Source of the DNA: a bacterium
GTDB lineage: Bacteria > Bdellovibrionota > UBA1018
DNA: 64,000 nucleotides
Direction of reading: 5' to 3'
NCBI GenBank assembly: GCA_019751945.1
Contig: JAIEMT010000017.1
Span: 1-64,000, forward strand
The notes below the pieces were generated by a model. It ran no database searches. It was given only the letters and a program-made list of their open reading frames with translations, and was not told the DNA's origin. The translations under genes were made by a program, and so were the position numbers. Of this stretch, positions 34,999-42,956 are shown piece after piece. Each line of letters starts with the position of its first letter. Within the stretch, counting starts at the first letter, position 1.

Positions 34999-35490
34999 CT
35001 AGTCACCCTTTACTACAGCAAGCTTAAAATCGGTGTATCCATTTACTGCAGCAGACGCGAGTACAGACTTGATGGTGGAGTAGGGAGCGCGTTGGTCAGC
35101 AACAATGATAATGCGGGAATCTACTTTCACGGACGGATTGGCTTGAGCGATAATGAGTTGGCGTTTTCGCTCTTTTTCCAATCCTGCCGAGAGAGTTTTC
35201 GAAGTACCGTTGGTTTGAAGGTCACTTGTTGGAAACTTGAAAGTCGTTAGTGTGGTGACTGGGTTTCCTTCAACTGACACGGTGGTTTCCGAAATCTGAA
35301 CTTTCAGCGCTTCTTCTGTTGAACCCGCAAGGAACGCTTGCGGAATCATCATTCCTTTTTCAGGAGTGATCGAAACTGCGCTGGTTGCAAAACTCTTCAA
35401 CAAAAAGACCAGCAAGATGGTGAAGATATCCGCCATCGAAGTAATCTGCAGGGCCATTTCATCGTTTTGGAGTCTGCGTTTCTTTTTCAC
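34999..35490 (-). CDS. ExbD/TolR-family motor subunit 2 (AglS/AglV-like)
   Basis: 163 residues; a basic start then DEMALQITSMADIFTILLVFLLKSF, which carries the motor Asp in the membrane helix (shown in part; residues about 9-33), and a periplasmic domain ending in FKLAVVKGD. It pairs with the ExbD-like gene just upstream (2-bp gap). Two ExbD-type subunits after one TolQ-type channel is the arrangement of the Agl motor in Myxococcus (AglR, AglQ, AglS). Confidence 0.85.
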   Translation of the reverse strand: MKKKRRLQNDEMALQITSMADIFTILLVFLLKSFATSAVSITPEKGMMIPQAFLAGSTEEALKVQISETTVSVEGNPVTTLTTFKFPTSDLQTNGTSKTLSAGLEKERKRQLIIAQANPSVKVDSRIIIVADQRAPYSTIKSVLASAAVNGYTDFKLAVVKGD

Positions 35491-35492
35491 GG

Positions 35493-35960
35493 TTAGAATC
35501 CACCCAATAAGACCGCGGGAAACGTTTTGCGAATCGTTTCCATCGAGCGCACTACTTCTTTGTACTGCACGTCGTTCTCAGCGGTCAGGGTCACGCCGGC
35601 GAGATCGCTCCACTTGGCTTTGTCGGCGGCCAAGTGCGCAGTGAGTGCGTCGAAGTCCCAGTCTTTATTTTTGGCTGGCAACTTCACGGTCAGGTTCGTT
35701 TTACCGGAGATTTTGACCTCAATGTCTTTATCAGGCTTGAGGAGAATGCTGAGAGTCACTGATGGTGGCTTTGCTGCGTTTGCAGTTGAACCGCCTGCAG
35801 AGATCCCCGCATCTAAGACTCCGATGGAGATGAAGGATGCTGAGGCAAGCATGAAGGTGATGAGAACGGTGAAGCAGTCAATGATAGAGGCAATATTGAG
35901 CTCAAAATCCTGGCTCGTATCCCCTCTAGCTCCGCTACCGCTCGAGACACCTGCGCTCAT
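35493..35960 (-). CDS. ExbD/TolR-family motor subunit 1 (AglQ/AglS-like)
   Basis: 155 residues with the membrane helix NIASIIDCFTVLITFMLASASF (in part), where the Asp after SII is the proton-carrying residue, and a periplasmic domain ending KTFPAVLLGGF. It overlaps the TolQ-like gene by 4 bp. Together with the next ExbD-like gene it completes the stator of the gliding motor. Confidence 0.87.
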   Translation of the reverse strand: MSAGVSSGSGARGDTSQDFELNIASIIDCFTVLITFMLASASFISIGVLDAGISAGGSTANAAKPPSVTLSILLKPDKDIEVKISGKTNLTVKLPAKNKDWDFDALTAHLAADKAKWSDLAGVTLTAENDVQYKEVVRSMETIRKTFPAVLLGGF

Positions 35961-36730
35961 GCGCCTCTCCTAATAGGGACGACAGTGGCGCCTTTGCCAC
36001 CCTTACCTTCCTTCGAAGTGGTCGATGAGTCTTCGTCGTCATCGTCCGCCGCCGTCCCCGTCGTAGGGTTTACGAGAGGATTCAGTGCCTCCATCTCGCT
36101 TGCGTAATAACGTTGTTTCAGCAGGTCCATCACCTTTACGGAGGAATGGTCCAAATCGCCGATCATTCTGTTCGAAGCGTTGATCAAGAAGCTGAATGCC
36201 AACATACAAGGAATGGCGACTCCCAATCCCAGCATCGTGGCGTTCATGGCTTGCGAGATACCGGCTGCGAGAAGCGCTGACTTCTGCTGCGGATCTGCGT
36301 GACCGACGGCATCGAATGATTGAATCAGACCGGCGATGGTACCAAACAGACCCAACAACGTCGCAACGTTTGCGATCGTGGCTAGGAACGAAGTACGCTT
36401 CTGAATCTTTTGGGTGGCTTCGCCAACCGCAAGTTCAACGCCGTGTTCGATTAAGTTCTCAGGCTGATGGGCTCTCAATAGAGCCTGTTTAACAACTTGA
36501 GCAACGGGTTTACTCGGAAAACGATCGCAGAGTGCGATGGCTTCCCCGAGTTTGCCTCCCATGACAAGATCGCGGATCTTGTCAAAAAAGCCGTGCTGAT
36601 TTTTCATGGGATAGGTACCAAAAAGACTCTTGGTCCTTTCCAGAATAATCGCAGTGGCGAAGGCTGCGGTCAGCAAAATTGGCGCTACGTGCCAAAAGCT
36701 GGTCCTCAGGAACTCAAAAAAACCGCCCAT
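35957..36730 (-). CDS. aglR: MotA/TolQ/ExbB-family motor channel (AglR-like)
   Basis: 257 residues with three membrane helices; ATIANVATLLGLFGTIAGLI and GISQAMNATMLGLGVAIPCM are the conserved helices. An acidic low-complexity tail (about 225-245, DDDDEDSS) ends the protein. It differs clearly from the tolQ of this window, and its neighbours are Agl/Glt genes, so it should power gliding or surface force transmission. It is preceded by the VWA gene with a 32-bp gap. Confidence 0.85.
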   Translation of the reverse strand: MGGFFEFLRTSFWHVAPILLTAAFATAIILERTKSLFGTYPMKNQHGFFDKIRDLVMGGKLGEAIALCDRFPSKPVAQVVKQALLRAHQPENLIEHGVELAVGEATQKIQKRTSFLATIANVATLLGLFGTIAGLIQSFDAVGHADPQQKSALLAAGISQAMNATMLGLGVAIPCMLAFSFLINASNRMIGDLDHSSVKVMDLLKQRYYASEMEALNPLVNPTTGTAADDDDEDSSTTSKEGKGGKGATVVPIRRGA

Positions 36731-36762
36731 TTTATGTAATCCCCCCTAAAGAAGTTAAACTT

Positions 36763-38502
36763 CTATGTAATAGTTTTCGGCTCATAACTGATTAGTATTG
36801 AGTCCGTAGCCTTCAGGGAGAGAATAAAGTTGATGTCTGAGATCACGATTTGGCTGCCCGAAATCGTGTAGATGCTCGAACTTACAAGAGATTTCGAACC
36901 ATCTTGGTGCACCACATAAACTTTCAAATCTTCTAATCCTGTGGGGGCTCGGGTGAGCTCAAAAGTGCCTTTTTTGGCGATGACGGCGTTACCAATGGCG
37001 TTCAAAATGGTCGTGTAGTTGGCCAAGTTAATGTCCATAGTAAACGAACCGTTACCGACTTGCGTTACGAGGTCCATGTATCGATCGCCGCGATCCACAG
37101 CGCGTTGCACGATTTGGCCGTTAGCCACGTCGCTTGCGACGCGTGCGGTTTGAATCGCTTGAACCGATGCCCAAGTGGTCGGCACGATTGAAACCACAAA
37201 GTAGTTCATGAGCGCGACGTTGCCGCCTTCAAGAGCGGTGAAGAACGTATCGAGCTGCGATTTCACCGAAGAAGAGCCAGAGACCGGAACGAGTTTGCTG
37301 GTGCGTGGGCACACAGAAACCGTCCAGCTGTTGCCGTCGATGGTTTTTGCAGGACAGGTTGTGCCCGTGTTGGCGTGTGCGCCGTACGAACATCCTGCGC
37401 CTGTGCAGCAGTAACCGTTAGCACCCGAGATGTTTTTCACCGGGTTGGGAGAACCGTTGTTCAAAGCGATAAGGCCAGCCTGATCGCAAGAGTATTCCCA
37501 CATCGGATGATAATCCGATGCCGGGCTCGTAGGATCTGTGACGGATTGGTCGTCTTCGTCAGAAATGAAAATAATTCCGTGCACAGCGCCTGCTCTGAAG
37601 AAGGACGTAGCCGTACCTTCGTTGTCGGCAAGCATTTGCAGAACAGAACTGAAGCCACGCTCAGAACCTTGGCCGGCAGTACCGGTGGTGACGTTCACCA
37701 TGAAGTCTTCGATCAAGCGATCGATCCAAACCTGGTCGCCCGCAGTGCCCGTGGGTGGCATGGTTTTCACAATGGCTTTACCACTGCGAACCGTGTCGTT
37801 CTGAATGGTGTTCACGCACTGAGAAGACGAATCTTGACCCGAAGCGGGATTCAAGCAATTCGTGGTTCCCGTTGCGCCGCTGTCGCGGACTTGGCAGTTC
37901 GGAGAACCGGACTGCGTGCTAGCAAAGTACGGCAACAATTCCGAGCAAAGGCCGGGAATGGGGCCGTCGTGATTTCCTGGAAGGAGCTTTGAATAGTTCG
38001 GGCCCCAAACTGGAATGAGCTCTTTGTATTTTAAACCGTTGGTGAATGCACCCAGGTTTGGGCCCGGCGTGAGGTTCACAAGAAGCGTATTCCAAACAGG
38101 GTTGATCCAAGAGCCGGCTGCGGCCTTCGTATCCACGATTGTGGAGTGAGCGCCGACAGTGCCTGGAATCGTTCTATCCAGATAGCTGGTCCAGTAAGAG
38201 TTAGCGAGGTACACGTCCGTTGGAATGACGGCGACACGAATGTCCCAGGTCGGTTGCATGTACTTGGTTGCGAAAGCCGAAAACCCTTCACGAAGCTTCT
38301 TTTGTTGGACGTCCATGCTGGCAGAGTTGTCCACTACCCAGAGCAAGTCGACTTTCGTATTCACCGTTTGAGTGGTGCTGAACGTTTCGCTTTGCTGAGC
38401 AAGACGCAAGATGTCCGGCGTAGTTCCCGTGCAGGCAGTGACCGACACGGCGAGTGAAACGCCCAAAAATGCGGAACGGGTGTAATCCCTTACACTAAAC
38501 AT
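36763..38502 (-). CDS. CglB-like von Willebrand A lipoprotein (probable surface adhesin)
   Basis: 579 residues. A lipoprotein signal ends VTAC with C24 acylated. A VWA domain begins around residue 50 with an intact MIDAS DNSAS (D58, S60, S62). More than ten cysteines are spread through the middle part (about 195-400), as in the disulfide-rich Myxococcus CglB adhesin. CglB is the integrin-like outer-membrane lipoprotein that ties the Agl-Glt machine to the surface. Genomic position, directly before the motor genes, supports this. It is longer than Myxococcus CglB (about 416), so the match is by architecture and context. Confidence 0.78.
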   Translation of the reverse strand: MFSVRDYTRSAFLGVSLAVSVTACTGTTPDILRLAQQSETFSTTQTVNTKVDLLWVVDNSASMDVQQKKLREGFSAFATKYMQPTWDIRVAVIPTDVYLANSYWTSYLDRTIPGTVGAHSTIVDTKAAAGSWINPVWNTLLVNLTPGPNLGAFTNGLKYKELIPVWGPNYSKLLPGNHDGPIPGLCSELLPYFASTQSGSPNCQVRDSGATGTTNCLNPASGQDSSSQCVNTIQNDTVRSGKAIVKTMPPTGTAGDQVWIDRLIEDFMVNVTTGTAGQGSERGFSSVLQMLADNEGTATSFFRAGAVHGIIFISDEDDQSVTDPTSPASDYHPMWEYSCDQAGLIALNNGSPNPVKNISGANGYCCTGAGCSYGAHANTGTTCPAKTIDGNSWTVSVCPRTSKLVPVSGSSSVKSQLDTFFTALEGGNVALMNYFVVSIVPTTWASVQAIQTARVASDVANGQIVQRAVDRGDRYMDLVTQVGNGSFTMDINLANYTTILNAIGNAVIAKKGTFELTRAPTGLEDLKVYVVHQDGSKSLVSSSIYTISGSQIVISDINFILSLKATDSILISYEPKTIT

Positions 38503-38508
38503 AACTAC

Positions 38509-39573
38509 TTACCTCCGGGCAGCAGTAGTCAAGGCTTCGGGATTCACTCCAGGGAGTGCCGCCCGAGACTTGGTACCACACGACAACGATTGGTCGTCGT
38601 TTACCCAATCTTCGAACACTTTGAGGCCTGACGTTCCGGCTAATTCCTTTTTCAGCTCTGCCTCGAGTTGGGCGCTGACATCCTTATCAGTTCCCTTTTC
38701 CGTTGGATCCCACTGAACGATTTGCACGTTCTCGGTTTTAGCGTTGTTGTCTTCGCCACCGATGGCATCCATAAAACTGTCTTTCGGGATCTTGCAATCT
38801 TCCTTACAAGTCATTTTGCCTGTGCAGAAGTTTGCAGTGATCACCGAATTTGGACCAGCAACCGGCTCAATCATGAGACCGATCAGCTTCTTAGTCTTTT
38901 TAGTTTTGACCACTTGGTATTTGACGGGAACGTTGTCCACTCTGAGACAGAAGGACTTCAAGTTCACATCTTCTTGGGTCAGCTTGATAAAGTTTTTGTG
39001 AGCGCTGCAGCTCTCGCGATCGGAGTGACCGGGGCTGGGCTTATGATGAAAGGTCATTTTGTAACAAAGTTTTTCGGGGGCAAGCGGCTTAGCAGCCGGA
39101 GCGGGAGCTGCGGCTGTTTGAGCAGTAGGAGTCGTCGTAGCAGGTGCTGCAGGAGTTGTTGCTGTCGGAGCAGTTGCCGCGGTTCCAGCGGTTGTTGAAG
39201 TTCCGGCCGTCGGGGGTACAGCGCCAGTAGCTGGAGTGGTTGCTGCGCCGGGGGTTCCTGGCTGACTAGGAGTTTGTTGAGCGGTCGTCGGAACTGGAGT
39301 GCCAGCGGGAATAGTTTGAGTAGTAATGGTGCCATCAGGCTGAGTCGTTGAAACGGTAGTCGAGCCATCGGGATTTGTCGTTGCCGTGGCAGTCGAGGTA
39401 GTGCTGCCGGGCGCAGAAGGAGGTTGCTGCTGAGCACTGTCGGTGCCCGCGCCGCCTTTCAATAGACTGGTGATTTTGGAACAACTCGAAACAGAAACAG
39501 CGAATACTACAGCAACGGATAACGCTGTCGGCCACGCGAGCAGCGATCGGTTTTTTGTTCTCCCCAGGCTCAT
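38509..39573 (-). CDS. Lipoprotein with long Ala/Pro/Thr/Gln linker, gliding locus
   Basis: 354 residues from the ATG at 39573; upstream in-frame codons overlap the promoter and are rejected. Lipobox VSSC gives C31. Residues about 40-165 are a Thr/Ala/Pro/Gln low-complexity linker that looks extended, then a Cys-containing domain (about 170-354, KLCYKMTFHHKPSPGHSDRES, SFCLRVDNVPVKYQV, MTCKEDCKIPK; shown in parts). No family recognised. It is the first gene of the locus, 6 bp before the CglB-like gene, so it may be a surface partner of that adhesin. Confidence 0.7.
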   Translation of the reverse strand: MSLGRTKNRSLLAWPTALSVAVVFAVSVSSCSKITSLLKGGAGTDSAQQQPPSAPGSTTSTATATTNPDGSTTVSTTQPDGTITTQTIPAGTPVPTTAQQTPSQPGTPGAATTPATGAVPPTAGTSTTAGTAATAPTATTPAAPATTTPTAQTAAAPAPAAKPLAPEKLCYKMTFHHKPSPGHSDRESCSAHKNFIKLTQEDVNLKSFCLRVDNVPVKYQVVKTKKTKKLIGLMIEPVAGPNSVITANFCTGKMTCKEDCKIPKDSFMDAIGGEDNNAKTENVQIVQWDPTEKGTDKDVSAQLEAELKKELAGTSGLKVFEDWVNDDQSLSCGTKSRAALPGVNPEALTTAARR

Positions 39574-39625
39574 AGTCTCTCTCTTTCTTCGCCGCGTTAA
39601 GAAGTATAAATAACGCACTTGATTA

Positions 39626-39654
39626 ATTATACTTAACAAACTTAAAAAAAACAA
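39626..39654 (-). promoter_or_regulatory. Promoter of the gliding/adhesin operon
   Basis: TTGTTT (39649-39654), 17-bp spacer, TATAAT (39626-39631) on the minus strand, giving a leader of about 45 nt to the ATG at 39573. Further upstream in the 244-bp A/T-rich gap lies a palindrome TTAGTC-T-GACTAA (39770-39782) and further copies of GACTAA, possible operator sites. Confidence 0.65.
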
Positions 39655-39817
39655 ATACTACGAACAAAGCTGTAAAAACAACTAGTTAGATCGTTATCAA
39701 CACAGGATAAGAGTTCAGACGATAGACCGCAAACGATCAATATACATCGCATCTATAATGGTAATCTATTTAGTCTGACTAATCAAGTCGGACATTAAAT
39801 GGACTAAGTTGATGAAA

Positions 39818-40249
39818 TTAGTAGCCTCGAGCACCTGAGAGGAACTCGGCAATCTGCTTTTGACGTTCTGCAAAAATGGTAAGGATTTTTTGCCAGCCAT
39901 CCCCATCGAATTGAATAAAGTCGAGAACGGCCCTGCCCGCTCCGGATTCTTCGTTCATGCCGTATTCGATCGTCTTCGCGCTGGTGGAGAATTTAATGAC
40001 TTCTTCTTCTGTCGCACCTTTGGGAATTCCAATGGTCAGATTCAACAGCATTTGATGGCCCTTTTGGCAGTGGCCATGCTGAAATTCCAGCACCATTCCT
40101 TTTTCTAGAACTTCCAACACCTTTACATCAGCAGATTTTGGAATCTTCGTTCGGCTGGTAATGTTTTCTAAGGTCACGCGTACAGCAATCGATCGAAAAT
40201 CTGCCTGAACTTTCCCCACTTCTTCGTCGATAGATTTCTCAGATTTCAT
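39818..40249 (-). CDS. Conserved small protein, possibly PilZ-like
   Basis: 143 residues, hydrophilic, with alternating strands in the middle (VKVLEVLEKGMVLEFQHGH, MLLNLTIGIPKG) and a helical end (WQKILTIFAERQKQIAEFL). The strand pattern resembles a PilZ-type barrel, but no RxxxR motif is seen, so I leave the function open. Its start overlaps the lpd stop by 4 bp, which makes it the last gene of the sucAB-lpd operon; why it is tied to 2-oxoglutarate dehydrogenase is unclear. Confidence 0.6.
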   Translation of the reverse strand: MKSEKSIDEEVGKVQADFRSIAVRVTLENITSRTKIPKSADVKVLEVLEKGMVLEFQHGHCQKGHQMLLNLTIGIPKGATEEEVIKFSTSAKTIEYGMNEESGAGRAVLDFIQFDGDGWQKILTIFAERQKQIAEFLSGARGY

Positions 40250-41670
40250 ATATGGATCTGTCTCTTTTCAACGTTCAGTGCGGCTTCGCGCACAGCCTCA
40301 GGGAGGGTGGGGTGAGCATGGCAAGAGCGCGCGATATCTTCTGCGGTTCCACCAAACTCCATCACCATGACCCCTTCGGCAATCATGTCGCTCGCGCGAG
40401 GTCCTAAAATATGGAAGCCTAAAACTTGATCCGTCTTAGCGTCGGCAAGAATTTTTACCAGGCCTTCGGGTTCTTCCATGGCTTTTGCGCGACCATTTCC
40501 GATGAAGGGGAAGCTTCCCACTTTGTATTCAATTCCACCTTCTTTGAGTTCTTCTTCGGTTGCCCCGACAGATGCAAGTTCTGGCCAAGTGTAGACAACG
40601 CCGGGAATGACCTCGTAGTTCACGTGTCCTGCTTGGCCCGCGATAATTTCTGCGGCAGCAATTCCTTCGTCTTCTGCTTTATGGGCGAGCATCGGGCCAG
40701 CAATAATATCGCCGATAGCGTAAATTCCCGAAGCGGAAGTTTGAAAGTGCTGATCCACTTTTACTCGACCCTTGGCATCGGGCTGAATTCCCACTGTATC
40801 GAGTCCTAGATTTTCCGTGTAGGGCTTGCGGCCAGTGGCGACGAGAACGTAATCGCATTCGACGTTGAATTTGCTTCCATCCTTTAAGTCTTCAGCTTCG
40901 ACGACGAGCCAGTCGCCTTTGGCTTTCGCGCCCAAGCATTTTGAGGACAGGCGGAATTCAAAGCCCTGTTTAATGAGCATTTTCTGAAGCTCTTTAGACA
41001 TCTGCGCATCCATGCCGCCTAAGATGCGATCTTGAAATTCGATGACAGTGACTTTTGCGCCCAATCGCAACCAGACGGATCCCAATTCTAAACCAATCAC
41101 GCCGCCGCCGATGACGACTAAGCTCTTCGGCACTTCTGGAATCGAGAGCGCTTCGGTCGAACTCAGAATGCGCTTGCCATCAAAGGGAATGAACGGAAGG
41201 TTGATGGGTTCGCTGCCGGTGGCAAGGATTACTCTTTTTGCCGTGTAGGTTTGTTTCGAGCCGCCGTCGCCCAAAACTTCGACCTTCGTTTTTTCGCCAT
41301 CTTTACCAGCGAGCTTGCCGTGACCTTGAAGCCATTCAATTTTATGTTTCTTGAAAAGACCTGCGATCCCGCCGGTGAGCTGCCGCACAACCGAGTCTTT
41401 GCGCTTCAGCATTTGAGGAAGGTCGAGCTTCACATCGCTCACCATCACTCCATGTTTCTGCATTTTTGTTTTAGCGGTGAGGAAGTGTTCGCTGGAATCG
41501 AGAAGCGCCTTCGAAGGAATACAGCCGATGTTGAGGCAGGTTCCACCTAGGGTTTTCCACTTTTCTACGCAGGCCGTTTTGAAGCCGAGCTGAGCTGCGC
41601 GAATCGCAGCCACGTAACCACCAGGGCCGCTTCCGATCACTACGACATCAAATTCTTTTTCGTCGCTCAT
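40246..41670 (-). CDS. lpd: Dihydrolipoyl dehydrogenase (E3)
   Basis: 474 residues. FAD-binding GSGPGGY at 13-19, redox disulfide C45/C50 in GTCLNIGCIPSK, NAD site VIGGGVIGLE, and the catalytic HAHPTLPEA near the C-terminus. It reoxidises dihydrolipoyl groups of 2-oxoacid dehydrogenase complexes. Directly after sucB (8-bp gap), so dedicated mainly to the 2-oxoglutarate complex here; it may also serve pyruvate dehydrogenase. Confidence 0.96.
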   Translation of the reverse strand: MSDEKEFDVVVIGSGPGGYVAAIRAAQLGFKTACVEKWKTLGGTCLNIGCIPSKALLDSSEHFLTAKTKMQKHGVMVSDVKLDLPQMLKRKDSVVRQLTGGIAGLFKKHKIEWLQGHGKLAGKDGEKTKVEVLGDGGSKQTYTAKRVILATGSEPINLPFIPFDGKRILSSTEALSIPEVPKSLVVIGGGVIGLELGSVWLRLGAKVTVIEFQDRILGGMDAQMSKELQKMLIKQGFEFRLSSKCLGAKAKGDWLVVEAEDLKDGSKFNVECDYVLVATGRKPYTENLGLDTVGIQPDAKGRVKVDQHFQTSASGIYAIGDIIAGPMLAHKAEDEGIAAAEIIAGQAGHVNYEVIPGVVYTWPELASVGATEEELKEGGIEYKVGSFPFIGNGRAKAMEEPEGLVKILADAKTDQVLGFHILGPRASDMIAEGVMVMEFGGTAEDIARSCHAHPTLPEAVREAALNVEKRQIHI

Positions 41671-41678
41671 CGGGTCTC

Positions 41679-42953
41679 CTAGTTTGAAAAGCCCAGCTTG
41701 TCGGGGTTCTCAAGAAAATCTTTTACTGCGATCAGAAATCCTACAGCGGTCTTCCCGTCAATCATTCGGTGGTCGTAGGAAAGGGCCAAGTACATCATCG
41801 GGCGAATTTCAACTTTGCCGTTGATGGCGACCGGACGCTCTTGGATCTTGTGCATTCCCAAGATCCCGGTCTGAGGCATGTTCAAAATCGGGGTTGAAAG
41901 CAGGGATCCGTAAACGCCGCCGTTTGAAATCGTGAACGTGCCGCCGGACATTTCTGCTAGCGACAGTTTGCCGGCTTTCGCTTTTTCAGCGTAGCCCACA
42001 ATCTGTTTTTCAATTTCGACGAAGTTCATTTTGCCGGCCCCGCGTAGAACCGGAACCACTAAGCCGCGATCCGTGCCCACTGCAATGCCGATGTCTTGGA
42101 AGTCGTGGTAAACGATGTCTCCGCCATCAATCGTCGCGTTGACATCGGGCATGAGCTTCAGAGCTTCTACGCACGCTCGCGTAAAGAAGGACATGAATCC
42201 CAACGAGACACCGTGTTTTGCCTTGAAAGAATCTTTGTGTTTCGCTCGAAGAGCCATGACGGCGGTCATATCTACTTCATTAAAGGTGGTGAGAATCGCA
42301 GCCGTGTGTTGGGCCTGTACTAGGCGCTCAGCAATGCGGGCTCGGAGCAGAGTCATTTTTTCACGACGGTCGCCCGGACGATCTACATAAGCAGGAGCTT
42401 GGGGCATGGTCGGTTTTGACGGAGCAGCGGATTGAGGATTCGAAACATCCCCCTTCGTGACACGGCCACCGCGTCCGGTACCAATTACGGTCGAGGGATC
42501 AATTCCGCGCTCAATCATCATCTTCCGAACGGAAGGACTGAGCGGCATTCCTGTGCTGAATCCAGCTGGAGTGCCGGAACCACCGTGCGAAGCCACTGCC
42601 GTCGGAGCCATTCGGGGTGCAGAAGGAGTTGCACTTGCCATCGGTGCAGGCGCGGGCGCTTTTGCAGCAGCAGCCGGAGCAACCGTTGCAGTAGCTTTGC
42701 CAGTAACCGTGGGTTTCCCAGCGTCGTCAATGTTACCAATTACTTCGCCAATCGGAACGCGTTCGCCTTCTTTCTTTAAGATGGTCAGCACGCCCGCCTT
42801 TTCGGCGACGATTTCTACAGTGGCTTTATCTGATTCGATTTCAAGCAAGAGGTCGCCGACTTTCACGGCTTCACCACTCTGCTTAGCCCAACGGAGGATG
42901 CTGACTTCGCTGACGGATTCCCCAACGCTGGGGGCAACTACATTGTGTTTCAT
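41679..42953 (-). CDS. sucB: Dihydrolipoyl succinyltransferase (2-oxoglutarate dehydrogenase E2)
   Basis: 424 residues: lipoyl domain with lipoylated K43 (ESDKATVE), Ala/Pro-rich linker, peripheral-subunit binding domain (about 135-175, [19 protein letters not shown]) and catalytic domain with the SYDHRMIDG motif (His and Asp). It transfers succinyl groups to CoA in the citric-acid cycle. 3 bp separate it from sucA. One lipoyl domain, as usual for SucB. Confidence 0.95.
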   Translation of the reverse strand: MKHNVVAPSVGESVSEVSILRWAKQSGEAVKVGDLLLEIESDKATVEIVAEKAGVLTILKKEGERVPIGEVIGNIDDAGKPTVTGKATATVAPAAAAKAPAPAPMASATPSAPRMAPTAVASHGGSGTPAGFSTGMPLSPSVRKMMIERGIDPSTVIGTGRGGRVTKGDVSNPQSAAPSKPTMPQAPAYVDRPGDRREKMTLLRARIAERLVQAQHTAAILTTFNEVDMTAVMALRAKHKDSFKAKHGVSLGFMSFFTRACVEALKLMPDVNATIDGGDIVYHDFQDIGIAVGTDRGLVVPVLRGAGKMNFVEIEKQIVGYAEKAKAGKLSLAEMSGGTFTISNGGVYGSLLSTPILNMPQTGILGMHKIQERPVAINGKVEIRPMMYLALSYDHRMIDGKTAVGFLIAVKDFLENPDKLGFSN

Positions 42954-42956
42954 TCC

